Source: Stomatohabitans albus
Lineage (GTDB): Bacteria > Actinomycetota > Nitriliruptoria > Euzebyales > Euzebyaceae
Reading direction: 5' to 3'
Assembly: GCF_036336025.1 (NCBI RefSeq)
Contig: NZ_JAYKKE010000002.1
Location: 303,364-367,363, forward strand
Length of the DNA stretch: 64,000 bases
Shown piece after piece: positions 16,810 through 24,017 of the stretch (position 1 is its first letter; every line of letters begins with the position of its first letter). The notes beneath the pieces are model-generated. The model was given only the letters and a program-made list of their open reading frames with translations, did no database searches and had not been told where the DNA came from. The position numbers and the translations under genes are program-made.

Positions 16810-18285
16810 ATGAGTGCTCCATCGGCCTTTGGTGTGAAGCCCAGCGTGTTGTTTCTGCTCGGTCTGGCTCACGTTGTTATTTCTAATATCGCGCTGATGT
16901 TGGCGCCAACGTGGCAGCTTCAACTTACGGTTCTCACCTGGCTCATCATCGTAGGCATGATTCCATCAGTGGTATTTATTATCCGTTCAAAGGAAAACCT
17001 GCTGATGGCTTACGCTTTACCGATGATTATCCCACTTGTTGGGTTTGGTTGTGCATTTGCCAAATTAGCAACATTTGGACACCTTGAGTTCTACCGCCCT
17101 GCAATTTTCATTTTATGTATCGGGTGCCTGAGCTTCTTTCTTTCGCTCTACCGTGACACGGTTGTCACCATTGAGGGTCTGCTTGTTCCTGAGACCCGAC
17201 GTATTTTCTTAGATCACATCTTTGACTTGTTGGTTGCGTCAACCGGCCTTGGCGTCATCTGCTACATGATGATTTTTCAGCCACTTCAGGAAACAAGTGG
17301 ACTGTGGGATCTCAATTTCCTGTTGGCCGTCACCACGTGGATCGGCCTTTTTGGTCTCGTCCATCGCTCATTCGCTACATCCATCAGTGTGGCAATGGTA
17401 TTTCTCGTCGCGGCCGCTATTTCGAGTTTGAACGCGAATTCGTTTCTCGCATGGGAAGCCAGTCAGTCACTCGGTGAGCCATACACGGTGTTTCGCTTTC
17501 ACGGGCTGACGATAGCACTGTTGATTTTGGCTACGGTCCATTCAAGTTATGGTGATTTGTGCCGAGCTCAGGTTGAACCTCAGCGCATCGGTTTTGTACG
17601 TGCCCTGTTAATCGGTGCGATTGCATGTATAACCCCGATTGTGGGGGTTCGTAACGGTGATCAGAGTGCAACCATTGGTGGAGTCGTTACTGCGTTCATG
17701 GTGATGATTTTGTTGGTGCGTATGGTGCAGATGGTACGTGAACGTGAACAGCGCATTCACGAGCGTGATGAGTTGACGAAGGCGCTTCAATTCCAAGCCA
17801 CTCACGACGCATTGACCGGTCTCTCTAATCGCAGTTATCTCATTGAACAACTCACGCTTAGGCTAAAGAACCCCAACCCAGAACAAGTATCCATTTTGTA
17901 TTGTGACCTCAATCATTTTAAACCCATTAACGATAAGCACGGACACGCGGCTGGCGACTTTGTTCTGCGTGAAGTTGGCATTCGTTTACGGGAAACAGTT
18001 GGGCCAAACTTTCTGGTAGGACGGTTTGGTGGCGACGAGTTTGTCGTCGTCATAGAGGATCCAAACGCAAAAGAAAAAATTGCTCCGTTGTGCGACCGGC
18101 TAAAACAAGCTATCAACGAGACTCCCTATGTGCTCGAATGTGGTGATCTTGTCTATCTCGGGCTTGCAATTGGTGTTGCCCATGGCTACGACGGTGTTGA
18201 TGCTGATCAACTGATTGCGTTGGCTGATGCCGATATGTATGAAGCCAAGCACCCAACAAATAAGCGACTCCAACAAATGAACTAA
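16810..18285 (+). CDS. Membrane-anchored diguanylate cyclase (GGDEF)
   Basis: This 491-residue protein has about nine to ten hydrophobic helices over residues 1-310, then a short coiled linker (REREQRIHERDEL) and a GGDEF domain. The domain shows DALTGLSNRSYL, CDLNHFKPIND and the active-site loop GRFGGDEF. It should make cyclic di-GMP from two GTP at the inner membrane. No RxxD inhibitory site is visible at the usual place five residues before GGDEF, so product inhibition may be absent. No EAL domain is attached. The N-terminal membrane module resembles no sensor family I can name. Confidence 0.9.
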   Translation: MSAPSAFGVKPSVLFLLGLAHVVISNIALMLAPTWQLQLTVLTWLIIVGMIPSVVFIIRSKENLLMAYALPMIIPLVGFGCAFAKLATFGHLEFYRPAIFILCIGCLSFFLSLYRDTVVTIEGLLVPETRRIFLDHIFDLLVASTGLGVICYMMIFQPLQETSGLWDLNFLLAVTTWIGLFGLVHRSFATSISVAMVFLVAAAISSLNANSFLAWEASQSLGEPYTVFRFHGLTIALLILATVHSSYGDLCRAQVEPQRIGFVRALLIGAIACITPIVGVRNGDQSATIGGVVTAFMVMILLVRMVQMVREREQRIHERDELTKALQFQATHDALTGLSNRSYLIEQLTLRLKNPNPEQVSILYCDLNHFKPINDKHGHAAGDFVLREVGIRLRETVGPNFLVGRFGGDEFVVVIEDPNAKEKIAPLCDRLKQAINETPYVLECGDLVYLGLAIGVAHGYDGVDADQLIALADADMYEAKHPTNKRLQQMN

Positions 18286-18291
18286 CCAATC

Positions 18292-18894
18292 TCAGTCAGT
18301 CTGTTCAGGACGAACACGACCGGCAGTTCGTTCATTTAGCTCATCGATAAACGGGGCATAGGATTCATCAACGACGGCAAGTTCGCGTCGCACATCGGCA
18401 CCCCATTCAATGGTGATCGTTTCGATGTCGTAGCTGTGGATGACGCCATCGATGATGCCAGTTAGGTCGTGATCATGATGGATCGTCAGTCGTGTTCGTG
18501 TTGGTTGAGAGATAACCTCAACTTCACGTAATGCTTGGCCCGCTACGTCACCGTAGGCACGGATAAGACCCCCAACACCGAGCTTCGTACCCCCGAAAAA
18601 CCGCACGACAACGATGTGTACATTTACAAGTCCTGAACCATGGATATGTCTCAGAATAGGGGGTCCAGCACTATTTGTTGGCTCGCCATCATCATTCGAA
18701 ATTGAACGACCATCTTCAAAGCAATATGCCCAGCAGTAATGGGTTGCGCCCGGGAGTTCTTCTCGAACATGATGGAGGTGCGCTTTTACATCTTCCTCGG
18801 TTTGGACGGGCGACAATAACCCGTAAAAACGGCTGCCTTTAATCGGTGCAGGTTCAACACGAATAGGTGCCGCAGGCATAGCAATGATAGGCAT
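18292..18894 (-). CDS. YigZ/IMPACT family protein
   Basis: This 200-residue protein belongs to the YigZ/UPF0029 (IMPACT) family. The conserved core is present: SRFYGLLSPVQTEEDV, the ATHYCWAY segment, SNDDGEPTNSAGPPIL and VVRFFGGTKLGVGGLIRAYGD. A smaller C-terminal domain (residues 130-195) is the usual YigZ addition. The family is widespread, and its eukaryotic member IMPACT regulates Gcn2 signalling, but the bacterial role is not settled. The gene converges with the diguanylate cyclase gene and is divergent from tRNA-Leu. Confidence 0.88.
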   Translation of the reverse strand: MPIIAMPAAPIRVEPAPIKGSRFYGLLSPVQTEEDVKAHLHHVREELPGATHYCWAYCFEDGRSISNDDGEPTNSAGPPILRHIHGSGLVNVHIVVVRFFGGTKLGVGGLIRAYGDVAGQALREVEVISQPTRTRLTIHHDHDLTGIIDGVIHSYDIETITIEWGADVRRELAVVDESYAPFIDELNERTAGRVRPEQTD

Positions 18895-18964
18895 TAATCT
18901 ACGGTAGTCGTTTTGAAGAATTTTGATGACAATATGGAGTACTTGGCTAGAATGTTCGCTCCGC

Positions 18965-19046
18965 GCCGATGTGGCGGAATTGGCAGACGCGCATGACTAA
19001 GGATCATGTCCCTTCGGGGGTGGGAGTTCAAGTCTCCCCATCGGCA
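18965..19046 (+). tRNA. tRNA-Leu, anticodon AAG
   Basis: The 82-base gene folds into a class II tRNA. The acceptor GCCGATG pairs with CATCGGC, with discriminator A. The D stem is GCG/CGC. The anticodon stem CATGA/TCATG closes the loop CTAAGGA. A long variable arm (CCC-TTCG-GGG) and a T arm GGGAG-TTCAAGT-CTCCC complete the fold. Loop positions 34-36 read AAG, giving leucine (CUU). Unmodified A34 is rare in bacterial tRNAs other than tRNA-Arg(ACG). The 3' CCA is not encoded. A terminator follows at 19052. Confidence 0.93.
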
Positions 19047-19051
19047 CAGAT

Positions 19052-19078
19052 AAGGATCGCGATGGCGGTCCTTTTTAT
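19052..19078 (+). terminator. Intrinsic terminator of tRNA-Leu
   Basis: AAGGATCGC pairs with GCGGTCCTT (one G-U pair) around GATG and runs into TTTTT. It starts six bases after the tRNA 3' end. Confidence 0.85.
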
Positions 19079-19121
19079 GTTGCACTGTGCAAGGTATAAC
19101 GGGGCGAAGCATACGGCTCTA

Positions 19122-19664
19122 ATGAGCCCGCAACATCGTGACGGGCGACTCGTATTGCATGGGTACACTATTGCGATGAATACACGCATGGGCAATCGCA
19201 ATGACGTCGTGGTGTTGGGCAACCGAAACCCGACTATGGCAACCGTTATTAGTACGCTTGCCCTTGCTGGTATCACCCATATAAGTGGAACTGTGCGCCT
19301 GGAAGACACCGTAGAAGATGCCTGTACAGCATGGAATGGTATTGCGAATAAATACCTGGTTGACACGACCACGTTGGTTCTGGCCAATGGCTCATTTTGG
19401 GTACATGCCGGTCTTGTCGTACCCATGATGGAATGGATAGCAGGTCGACTTAGAACGCTCATCGTGAGTGTTCCCGCTGAAGTCGATCCAGACCACACCG
19501 CTTCTGTGATATATATGACCGCGGATCGGTTCAACTGTCTGCGCCGTGTTCAGATTTTTCAAGCTCCACAACACGTTTCTACACCAGTCTTACGCGCCAA
19601 TAGTGCGGGGGAAGGCCTCCGCCTTAATGGGTGGCAACGCATCCCAAGCCATGGGCACGCCTAA
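19122..19664 (+). CDS. Unrecognised protein, possible short E1/ThiF-like Rossmann fragment
   Basis: The frame is open from within the tRNA, but the ATG at 19122 lies after the tRNA terminator and about 22 bases after a TATAAC -10-like box (19095), giving 180 residues. No convincing ribosome-binding site is present, so a near-leaderless mRNA is possible. Residues 25-60 read DVVVLGNRNPTMATVISTLA followed by LAGITHISGTVRLED, which resembles the nucleotide-binding strand-helix of ThiF/MoeB-type adenylyltransferases (G-x-x-x-x-P-x-A...LAxAGI). The catalytic Cys and the ATP-contact arginines of E1 enzymes are not evident. The gene lies 23 bases before a ubiquitin-like sulfur carrier, which would need an E1. 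This is a weak, context-driven suggestion, and the protein may be unrelated. Confidence 0.5.
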   Translation: MSPQHRDGRLVLHGYTIAMNTRMGNRNDVVVLGNRNPTMATVISTLALAGITHISGTVRLEDTVEDACTAWNGIANKYLVDTTTLVLANGSFWVHAGLVVPMMEWIAGRLRTLIVSVPAEVDPDHTASVIYMTADRFNCLRRVQIFQAPQHVSTPVLRANSAGEGLRLNGWQRIPSHGHA

Positions 19665-19687
19665 GCGGTAGCTGGCACCATAGATGC

Positions 19688-19888
19688 ATGAACGTTCAGC
19701 TTCGAAATCCAGATAACCGTATAGAACTGCCCGGCGAACGTGTGGTGGCCGATGTGCTCAAGGAGCTGGAAATCAATCCCGAAACTGTATTGGTTATTTA
19801 CCAAGACACCTTGGTTATGCCTAATGCGGTTATTCCCGCGGATGGCACGATCGAGATTCGACCCGTCATTAGTGGGGGTGCCGCTTAG
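19688..19888 (+). CDS. ttuB: TtuB/ThiS-like sulfur-carrier protein (beta-grasp)
   Basis: This 66-residue beta-grasp protein resembles Thermus TtuB, the sulfur donor that carries a C-terminal thiocarboxylate for tRNA 2-thiolation. The body aligns with the family: a first strand hairpin, VVADVLKELEINPETVLV as the helix and following strand, an acidic turn PADGTIEI and the tail VISGG. Unlike active TtuB, MoaD or ThiS, the di-glycine is not terminal: two alanines follow. The Gly would have to be exposed by trimming before adenylation. The ATG is taken as the start because it gives the family N-terminus. The stop overlaps the GTG of ttuA by one base, showing tight coupling with its likely enzyme. 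Confidence 0.8.
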   Translation: MNVQLRNPDNRIELPGERVVADVLKELEINPETVLVIYQDTLVMPNAVIPADGTIEIRPVISGGAA

Positions 19889-20856
19889 TGGCCGCAATCA
19901 AACGGTGCTTGCAATGTAAAGTAAACCCAGCAGTGATGGATATGCCCCGTCACCGAACACGACTGTGTGGGGATTGTTACATTGATTTTGTGCGTGCACA
20001 GGTGCGCACCGCAATCCGTGAATACCGTATGTTGCGCTATGACCAGCGGATTCTTGTCGCAGTGAGCGGTGGGAAGGACAGCTTGGCCCTATGGGACATT
20101 CTGCTGGATATGGGGTACAACGTCGATGGGCTCTACCTCGGTCTTGGAATCGGTGGGTATTCCAGCCGGAGTGAACAAATCGTTCGTGACTTTGCTGAAC
20201 GCCGCGGAGTAGTATTGCACGTCGAGCGCATGGAAGAGGCCTACGGCTTTGATATTCCCGCAACTGTTCAAGCGGCCAAGAAGGACCGCCATACACGCTC
20301 GGCTTGTGGAACATGTGGCCTTGCTAAACGGTATGCCTTCAACCAGGTTGCCTTGGTGGGGGAGTACGACATTATGGCAACAGGGCACAACCTTGATGAT
20401 GAGGCCAGCCAACTCTTTGGTAATGTCATGCGCTGGCAAACTGACTTTTTAGCGCGACAGTCTCCCTCCCTACCCGCATCACCAGGTGAATTGGCGGCAA
20501 AGGTCAAGCCCCTTTATCGGCTAACCGAAAAGGAAATGGCGGCCTACTGTGTGATTAAAGGCCTGAACTACGTTGTTGAAGAATGCCCGCTTGTCAAGGG
20601 CAATACGCAAATGATGTACAAAGAGATGCTCAATGCAATGGAGCATGAGGCGCCGGGGGCAAAGGCGGCATTCTTATTTGGCTATCTGGATCGGGTACGT
20701 GAACCCTTCTTTGGTGATGCTGCTGCGCAAAGTGCCGCATCTACCGTGCCTTGTCAGGTATGTGGCATGCCCACCGTACTTTCGGGAGACCGAACTGAAG
20801 CAACATGCGCGTTCTGTCGTACACGAAGCAAGATGTTGACCGTACTTAACGGCTAA
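19888..20856 (+). CDS. ttuA: TtuA-type tRNA 2-thiouridine synthetase
   Basis: This 322-residue enzyme of the TtcA/TtuA family activates a tRNA uridine with ATP and replaces its 2-oxygen with sulfur. TtuA in Thermus makes 2-thio-ribothymidine at position 54. An N-terminal zinc ribbon (CLQCKVNPAV...LCGDC) and a C-terminal one (CQVCGMP...CAFC) flank the PP-loop domain with SGGKDS. The Fe-S/catalytic cysteines are seen in ACGTCG and in EECPLVKGNT. The zinc fingers at both ends separate TtuA/Ncs6 from TtcA. The coupled upstream sulfur carrier supports TtuA over Ncs6-type wobble thiolation, but position 34 cannot be excluded. Confidence 0.88.
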   Translation: MAAIKRCLQCKVNPAVMDMPRHRTRLCGDCYIDFVRAQVRTAIREYRMLRYDQRILVAVSGGKDSLALWDILLDMGYNVDGLYLGLGIGGYSSRSEQIVRDFAERRGVVLHVERMEEAYGFDIPATVQAAKKDRHTRSACGTCGLAKRYAFNQVALVGEYDIMATGHNLDDEASQLFGNVMRWQTDFLARQSPSLPASPGELAAKVKPLYRLTEKEMAAYCVIKGLNYVVEECPLVKGNTQMMYKEMLNAMEHEAPGAKAAFLFGYLDRVREPFFGDAAAQSAASTVPCQVCGMPTVLSGDRTEATCAFCRTRSKMLTVLNG

Positions 20857-20877
20857 GACAGCTCATCAAAGGAACCT

Positions 20878-21732
20878 ATGAAACGCTTTGCTGGTCATCA
20901 TGACTTGTTCAGCCCCGGAGATACCGTGCTCCTAACTGATCGAAAAGACCGTCGATTCATGTTTGATTTGCAAGTCGGCGGTGAATTTCATTTTCATCGC
21001 GGCATCATCAAACATGATCAGCTCCTTGGCCAACCTGAGGGCATTACGGTTCGCTCCACTATGCATGAGCCAATGACAGCGGTACGCCCAACCTCAGCGG
21101 ACTATGTGTTGAAAAGTCCACGTGGTGCCCAAATAATCTATCCGAAAGACCAAGCCATGATGGTCGCTGAAGGAGATATTGGGCCTGGGATGACCGTTGT
21201 GGAGGCGGGAGCTGGAAGTGGCGGTTTGACCCTTGCCTTGTTACGTGCGGTTGGGCCCACCGGCCGCGTAATTAGCTTTGAACGGCGTGAGGACCATGCT
21301 GCGGTTTGTATCGCCAATATTGAGCGTCGGCTGGGGGAACGACCCACAAACTGGGAACTGATCCAAACCGATTTAGCTGACGGATTGGCCAATGTTTCCT
21401 GCGACAGGATATGTCTGGACATGTTGGAACCATGGGAACATATAGATGCTGCTGCCCAGGCACTGCACCCAGGCGGAATTATGGTTGTGTATACCCCTGC
21501 GATAACTCAAGTCATGCGGGTGTATGAAACGATTGCTGATGATGCACGTTGGGGTCATGCTCGAACAACTGAAACGCTTGTACGAACATGGAAGGTTGAT
21601 GGGTTAGCCGTGCGGCCCGATCATCGGATGGTTGCCCATACTGCCTTTCTCACGACACTACGCCGACTGTCGGGTGAAGTTGAACGTCGGTCAAGCGACC
21701 AAGTGGACAGGGTTGAAAGGCCGGTAGACTAG
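20878..21732 (+). CDS. trmI: tRNA (adenine-58-N1)-methyltransferase
   Basis: This 284-residue TrmI-type enzyme methylates A58 in the T loop using S-adenosylmethionine and works as a tetramer. Residues 1-75 form the small N-terminal beta domain (FSPGDTVLLTDRKDRRF), followed by the family linker RPTSADYVLKSPRGAQIIYPKD. The SAM motif is VEAGAGSGGLTLALLRAVG and motif II is VISFERRE. The acidic Asp in DRICLDMLEPW is where the target adenine binds. A trmI-type gene commonly precedes proteasome-linked genes in actinobacteria. Here it lies between the thiolation pair and pup, and ends four bases before the pup start. Confidence 0.9.
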   Translation: MKRFAGHHDLFSPGDTVLLTDRKDRRFMFDLQVGGEFHFHRGIIKHDQLLGQPEGITVRSTMHEPMTAVRPTSADYVLKSPRGAQIIYPKDQAMMVAEGDIGPGMTVVEAGAGSGGLTLALLRAVGPTGRVISFERREDHAAVCIANIERRLGERPTNWELIQTDLADGLANVSCDRICLDMLEPWEHIDAAAQALHPGGIMVVYTPAITQVMRVYETIADDARWGHARTTETLVRTWKVDGLAVRPDHRMVAHTAFLTTLRRLSGEVERRSSDQVDRVERPVD

Positions 21733-21736
21733 CTGC

Positions 21737-21859
21737 ATGCAAACAACTTCCCCAAGTAGCCCTCTGTATCTCGAAGACTTGATCGATGAGATTGATGCGA
21801 TTATCGGTCCGGATGCTGATGTTCTCGTTCATCAGTTTGTACAACAAGGCGGCGAGTAG
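21737..21859 (+). CDS. pup: Prokaryotic ubiquitin-like protein Pup, minimal 40-residue form
   Basis: The 40-codon frame begins MQTTSPSSPLYLEDLIDEID and ends VHQFVQQGGE. The C-terminal half matches the Pup helix and its invariant GG-E/Q tail. Typical Pup proteins have about 60-70 residues. This one lacks most of the N-terminal disordered segment that engages the Mpa/ARC pore. An in-frame TAG nine bases before the ATG excludes a longer version. The last residue is Glu, so it can be ligated by PafA without deamidation by Dop. AAAGGCCGG within the end of trmI may serve as ribosome-binding site. PafA begins 8 bases downstream. Confidence 0.9.
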   Translation: MQTTSPSSPLYLEDLIDEIDAIIGPDADVLVHQFVQQGGE

Positions 21860-21867
21860 CGCGCACG

Positions 21868-23223
21868 ATGATGTCCCGTATTATCGGGCTTGAAGTTGAA
21901 TATGGACTCATTGGCATTTGTGCTGACGGCTCAGCAATTGACGATGAGACATTGGGTGCTGCCCTGTTTGACCGTATCCAACGGCGAAGTGGTCATCGTG
22001 ACATTTTCCTAGAAAATGGTGGGCGCCTCTATTTGGATGTTGGTAACCATCCCGAATATGCGACTCCAGAATGCATTGATCCCCTTGACGCAATCACCTA
22101 TGAACGGGCCGGCATGATTATCATGCATAAGCTCGTTCAGCGGACCCAAATCAAGCTCACCGAAGCGATGGGCCAACCCGTTATCTTGCATCTATTGCGG
22201 AATAACGTCGATAGTCATGGACATTCTTGGGGGTACCATGAGAATTATTCTGTGGATCGTGCCGGGGAGTATCGCCGACTTGTGTCCCTACTCTTACCCT
22301 TCCTGGTCACCCGCCAGTTAATTAGTGGAACTGGTCACTTGATGACTACTACTCGCGGTGAATACCGGTATGTCATCAGTCAGCGAGCATTTCATATTGC
22401 TGATGGGTTAAGTGATGAAACCACTCACCATCGGCCATTTATTAATGATCGAGATGAAACCCACGCAGACCCATCACAGTGGCGCCGACTGCATGTGATC
22501 GGTGGTGACACGCCTATGCATACCTACCAGGCATGGCTGAGTCTTGCGATAACACAACTTGTTCTTGATGTTATTGAATCCGGTGCCATCTGGCGTGAGT
22601 TTAATTTGGCAAACGTAGGTCGGGCACTACGAACGATCGCCCAAGACTTGACTGGGCGACAACGTGTTGACCTGGAAGGCGGACGGGCAGCCAGTGCACT
22701 TGATATTCAATGGGCCTATTGTGAACGTATTGGCCAGTGGATAGAAGCTGGGCATGGTAACCCCATGAATCGCCATGTTCATCATGAGTGGGTACAGACA
22801 TTAAACGGGCTTGAAGCAAACCCGATGGAGATGGCAGATCGCTTGGACTGGGTATTGAAATACCAAATGCTGTTGGACTATAAGCAACGCCATCAACTCA
22901 GTGTGCATGATGCTCGATTAGCGCTCATTGATATGCATTACCACCACTGCGACCCAAATATAGGGTTGTTCTGGCGCGCCCAAGAAAAGGGTCATACGGT
23001 GCAATGCGTTGATGATGATGTCATTGCTGATGCAATGGTCATACCACCGTCAAACACCCGAGCTTCTATCCGAGGCCGATTCATTACTGCTGCTAACCAG
23101 GCAAATGTGCCGTGGGAGGCAGGCTGGGCACAAGTCAAGGCCATGGGTGTTGTGTACGACATGATGAACCCGTTCACCACACATGATGAACGGGTTGAGA
23201 GTTTGATTCGTAAATTCGCTTAA
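21868..23223 (+). CDS. pafA: Pup-protein ligase PafA
   Basis: This 451-residue carboxylate-amine ligase of the PafA/Dop family joins the gamma-carboxylate of the Pup C-terminal Glu to lysines of target proteins, using ATP. The N-terminal metal site GLEVEYG, GRLYLDVGNHPEYATPEC (with the conserved Asp), NNVDSHG...YHENY and RDETHADPSQWRRLHV are all present. The length and the C-terminal pattern NPFTTHDERVESLIRKF match PafA. Dop would carry an extra loop of about 40 residues near the N-terminus, which is missing here. ATG codons at 21868 and 21871 are both usable. The 3' end overlaps the convergent glycosyltransferase gene by four bases. Confidence 0.92.
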   Translation: MMSRIIGLEVEYGLIGICADGSAIDDETLGAALFDRIQRRSGHRDIFLENGGRLYLDVGNHPEYATPECIDPLDAITYERAGMIIMHKLVQRTQIKLTEAMGQPVILHLLRNNVDSHGHSWGYHENYSVDRAGEYRRLVSLLLPFLVTRQLISGTGHLMTTTRGEYRYVISQRAFHIADGLSDETTHHRPFINDRDETHADPSQWRRLHVIGGDTPMHTYQAWLSLAITQLVLDVIESGAIWREFNLANVGRALRTIAQDLTGRQRVDLEGGRAASALDIQWAYCERIGQWIEAGHGNPMNRHVHHEWVQTLNGLEANPMEMADRLDWVLKYQMLLDYKQRHQLSVHDARLALIDMHYHHCDPNIGLFWRAQEKGHTVQCVDDDVIADAMVIPPSNTRASIRGRFITAANQANVPWEAGWAQVKAMGVVYDMMNPFTTHDERVESLIRKFA

Positions 23224-23987
23224 TGGAGCCAAGGATGGGCACGACGAAGGCGGAGATGACGTCCCCGCTGACGCCGTAACCCAAAAAGACTACGTGGTGC
23301 CCATCTGGCAACCTTGATAAGGGCCTCAACAACAATATGCTGACTCATTTTTGACTCGCCGGCGGTCCGGTCCTTAAAGGTGATGGGGACTTCGAGAATA
23401 TGGAATCCTGCCAGCCACGTACGAATAGCCATTTCTATTTGAAAGGCATACCCATTTGCTTCAATACGATCCAAGTCGATGTACTCGATCACCTCTCGGC
23501 GGTAGAAGCGGAATCCTGCTGTGGGGTCCGCAACTGGTAAGCCGGTCAGAAGGCGGACATACAGGCCACCCATGCGGCTCAGTAGGCGACGCTTTAACGG
23601 CCAATTAATTGTCCGTCCACCAGGCACGTAGCGTGACCCAATCACTAGGTCAAAAGCAGTCAGCCCATGTAGGAGCGCGGGGATCACTGCCGGATTATGT
23701 GACAAATCAGCATCCATCTCGCCGAAAGCACGATATCCCGCGTGCAGCCCCCACCGGAATCCATCCCGATAGGCAGCCGCCAACCCTTGTTTTGTTGTTC
23801 GACGCAAACTAAAAATACGATTCGGATGCGTTGCCGCAAGGTCGTCAACAACGTCCAGCGTGCCATCAGTAGACCCATCATCCACCACCAGCACATCGCA
23901 CCCCGACGCCAACGCTCCCGTTATAGCTTGAGCGATATTGTCTACTTCATTGAGGGTCGGGATGATGAGGAGAGCACCAGTAGTCAT
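23220..23987 (-). CDS. Polyprenol-phosphate mannosyltransferase-like glycosyltransferase (GT2, DPM1 type)
   Basis: This 255-residue family 2 glycosyltransferase transfers a sugar from a nucleotide donor to a lipid phosphate at the cytoplasmic face. Visible motifs are IPTLNEVDNI, VVDDGSTDGT and DADLSHNP (metal/donor site), followed by GSRYVPGG and the DPM-type PTAGFRFYRREV and FKDRTAGESKMS. No C-terminal membrane helices are attached, so any membrane partner must be separate. In actinobacteria this enzyme (Ppm1 domain 2) supplies mannose for lipoglycans and glycoproteins. Other sugars are possible. Confidence 0.88.
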   Translation of the reverse strand: MTTGALLIIPTLNEVDNIAQAITGALASGCDVLVVDDGSTDGTLDVVDDLAATHPNRIFSLRRTTKQGLAAAYRDGFRWGLHAGYRAFGEMDADLSHNPAVIPALLHGLTAFDLVIGSRYVPGGRTINWPLKRRLLSRMGGLYVRLLTGLPVADPTAGFRFYRREVIEYIDLDRIEANGYAFQIEMAIRTWLAGFHILEVPITFKDRTAGESKMSQHIVVEALIKVARWAPRSLFGLRRQRGRHLRLRRAHPWLH

Positions 23988-24017
23988 GCAAATCTGCCTT
24001 TGCTTGCCGTGTAATGA

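Noticed and set aside
18969-19121. Upstream extension of the unknown gene through tRNA-Leu
   Set aside because: This part is the tRNA and its terminator. The open frame is accidental; the gene is taken to start at 19122.
18965-19664. tRNA-Leu as integration site of a mobile element
   Set aside because: No integrase and no second copy of the tRNA 3' end was noticed nearby; flanking genes look ancestral.
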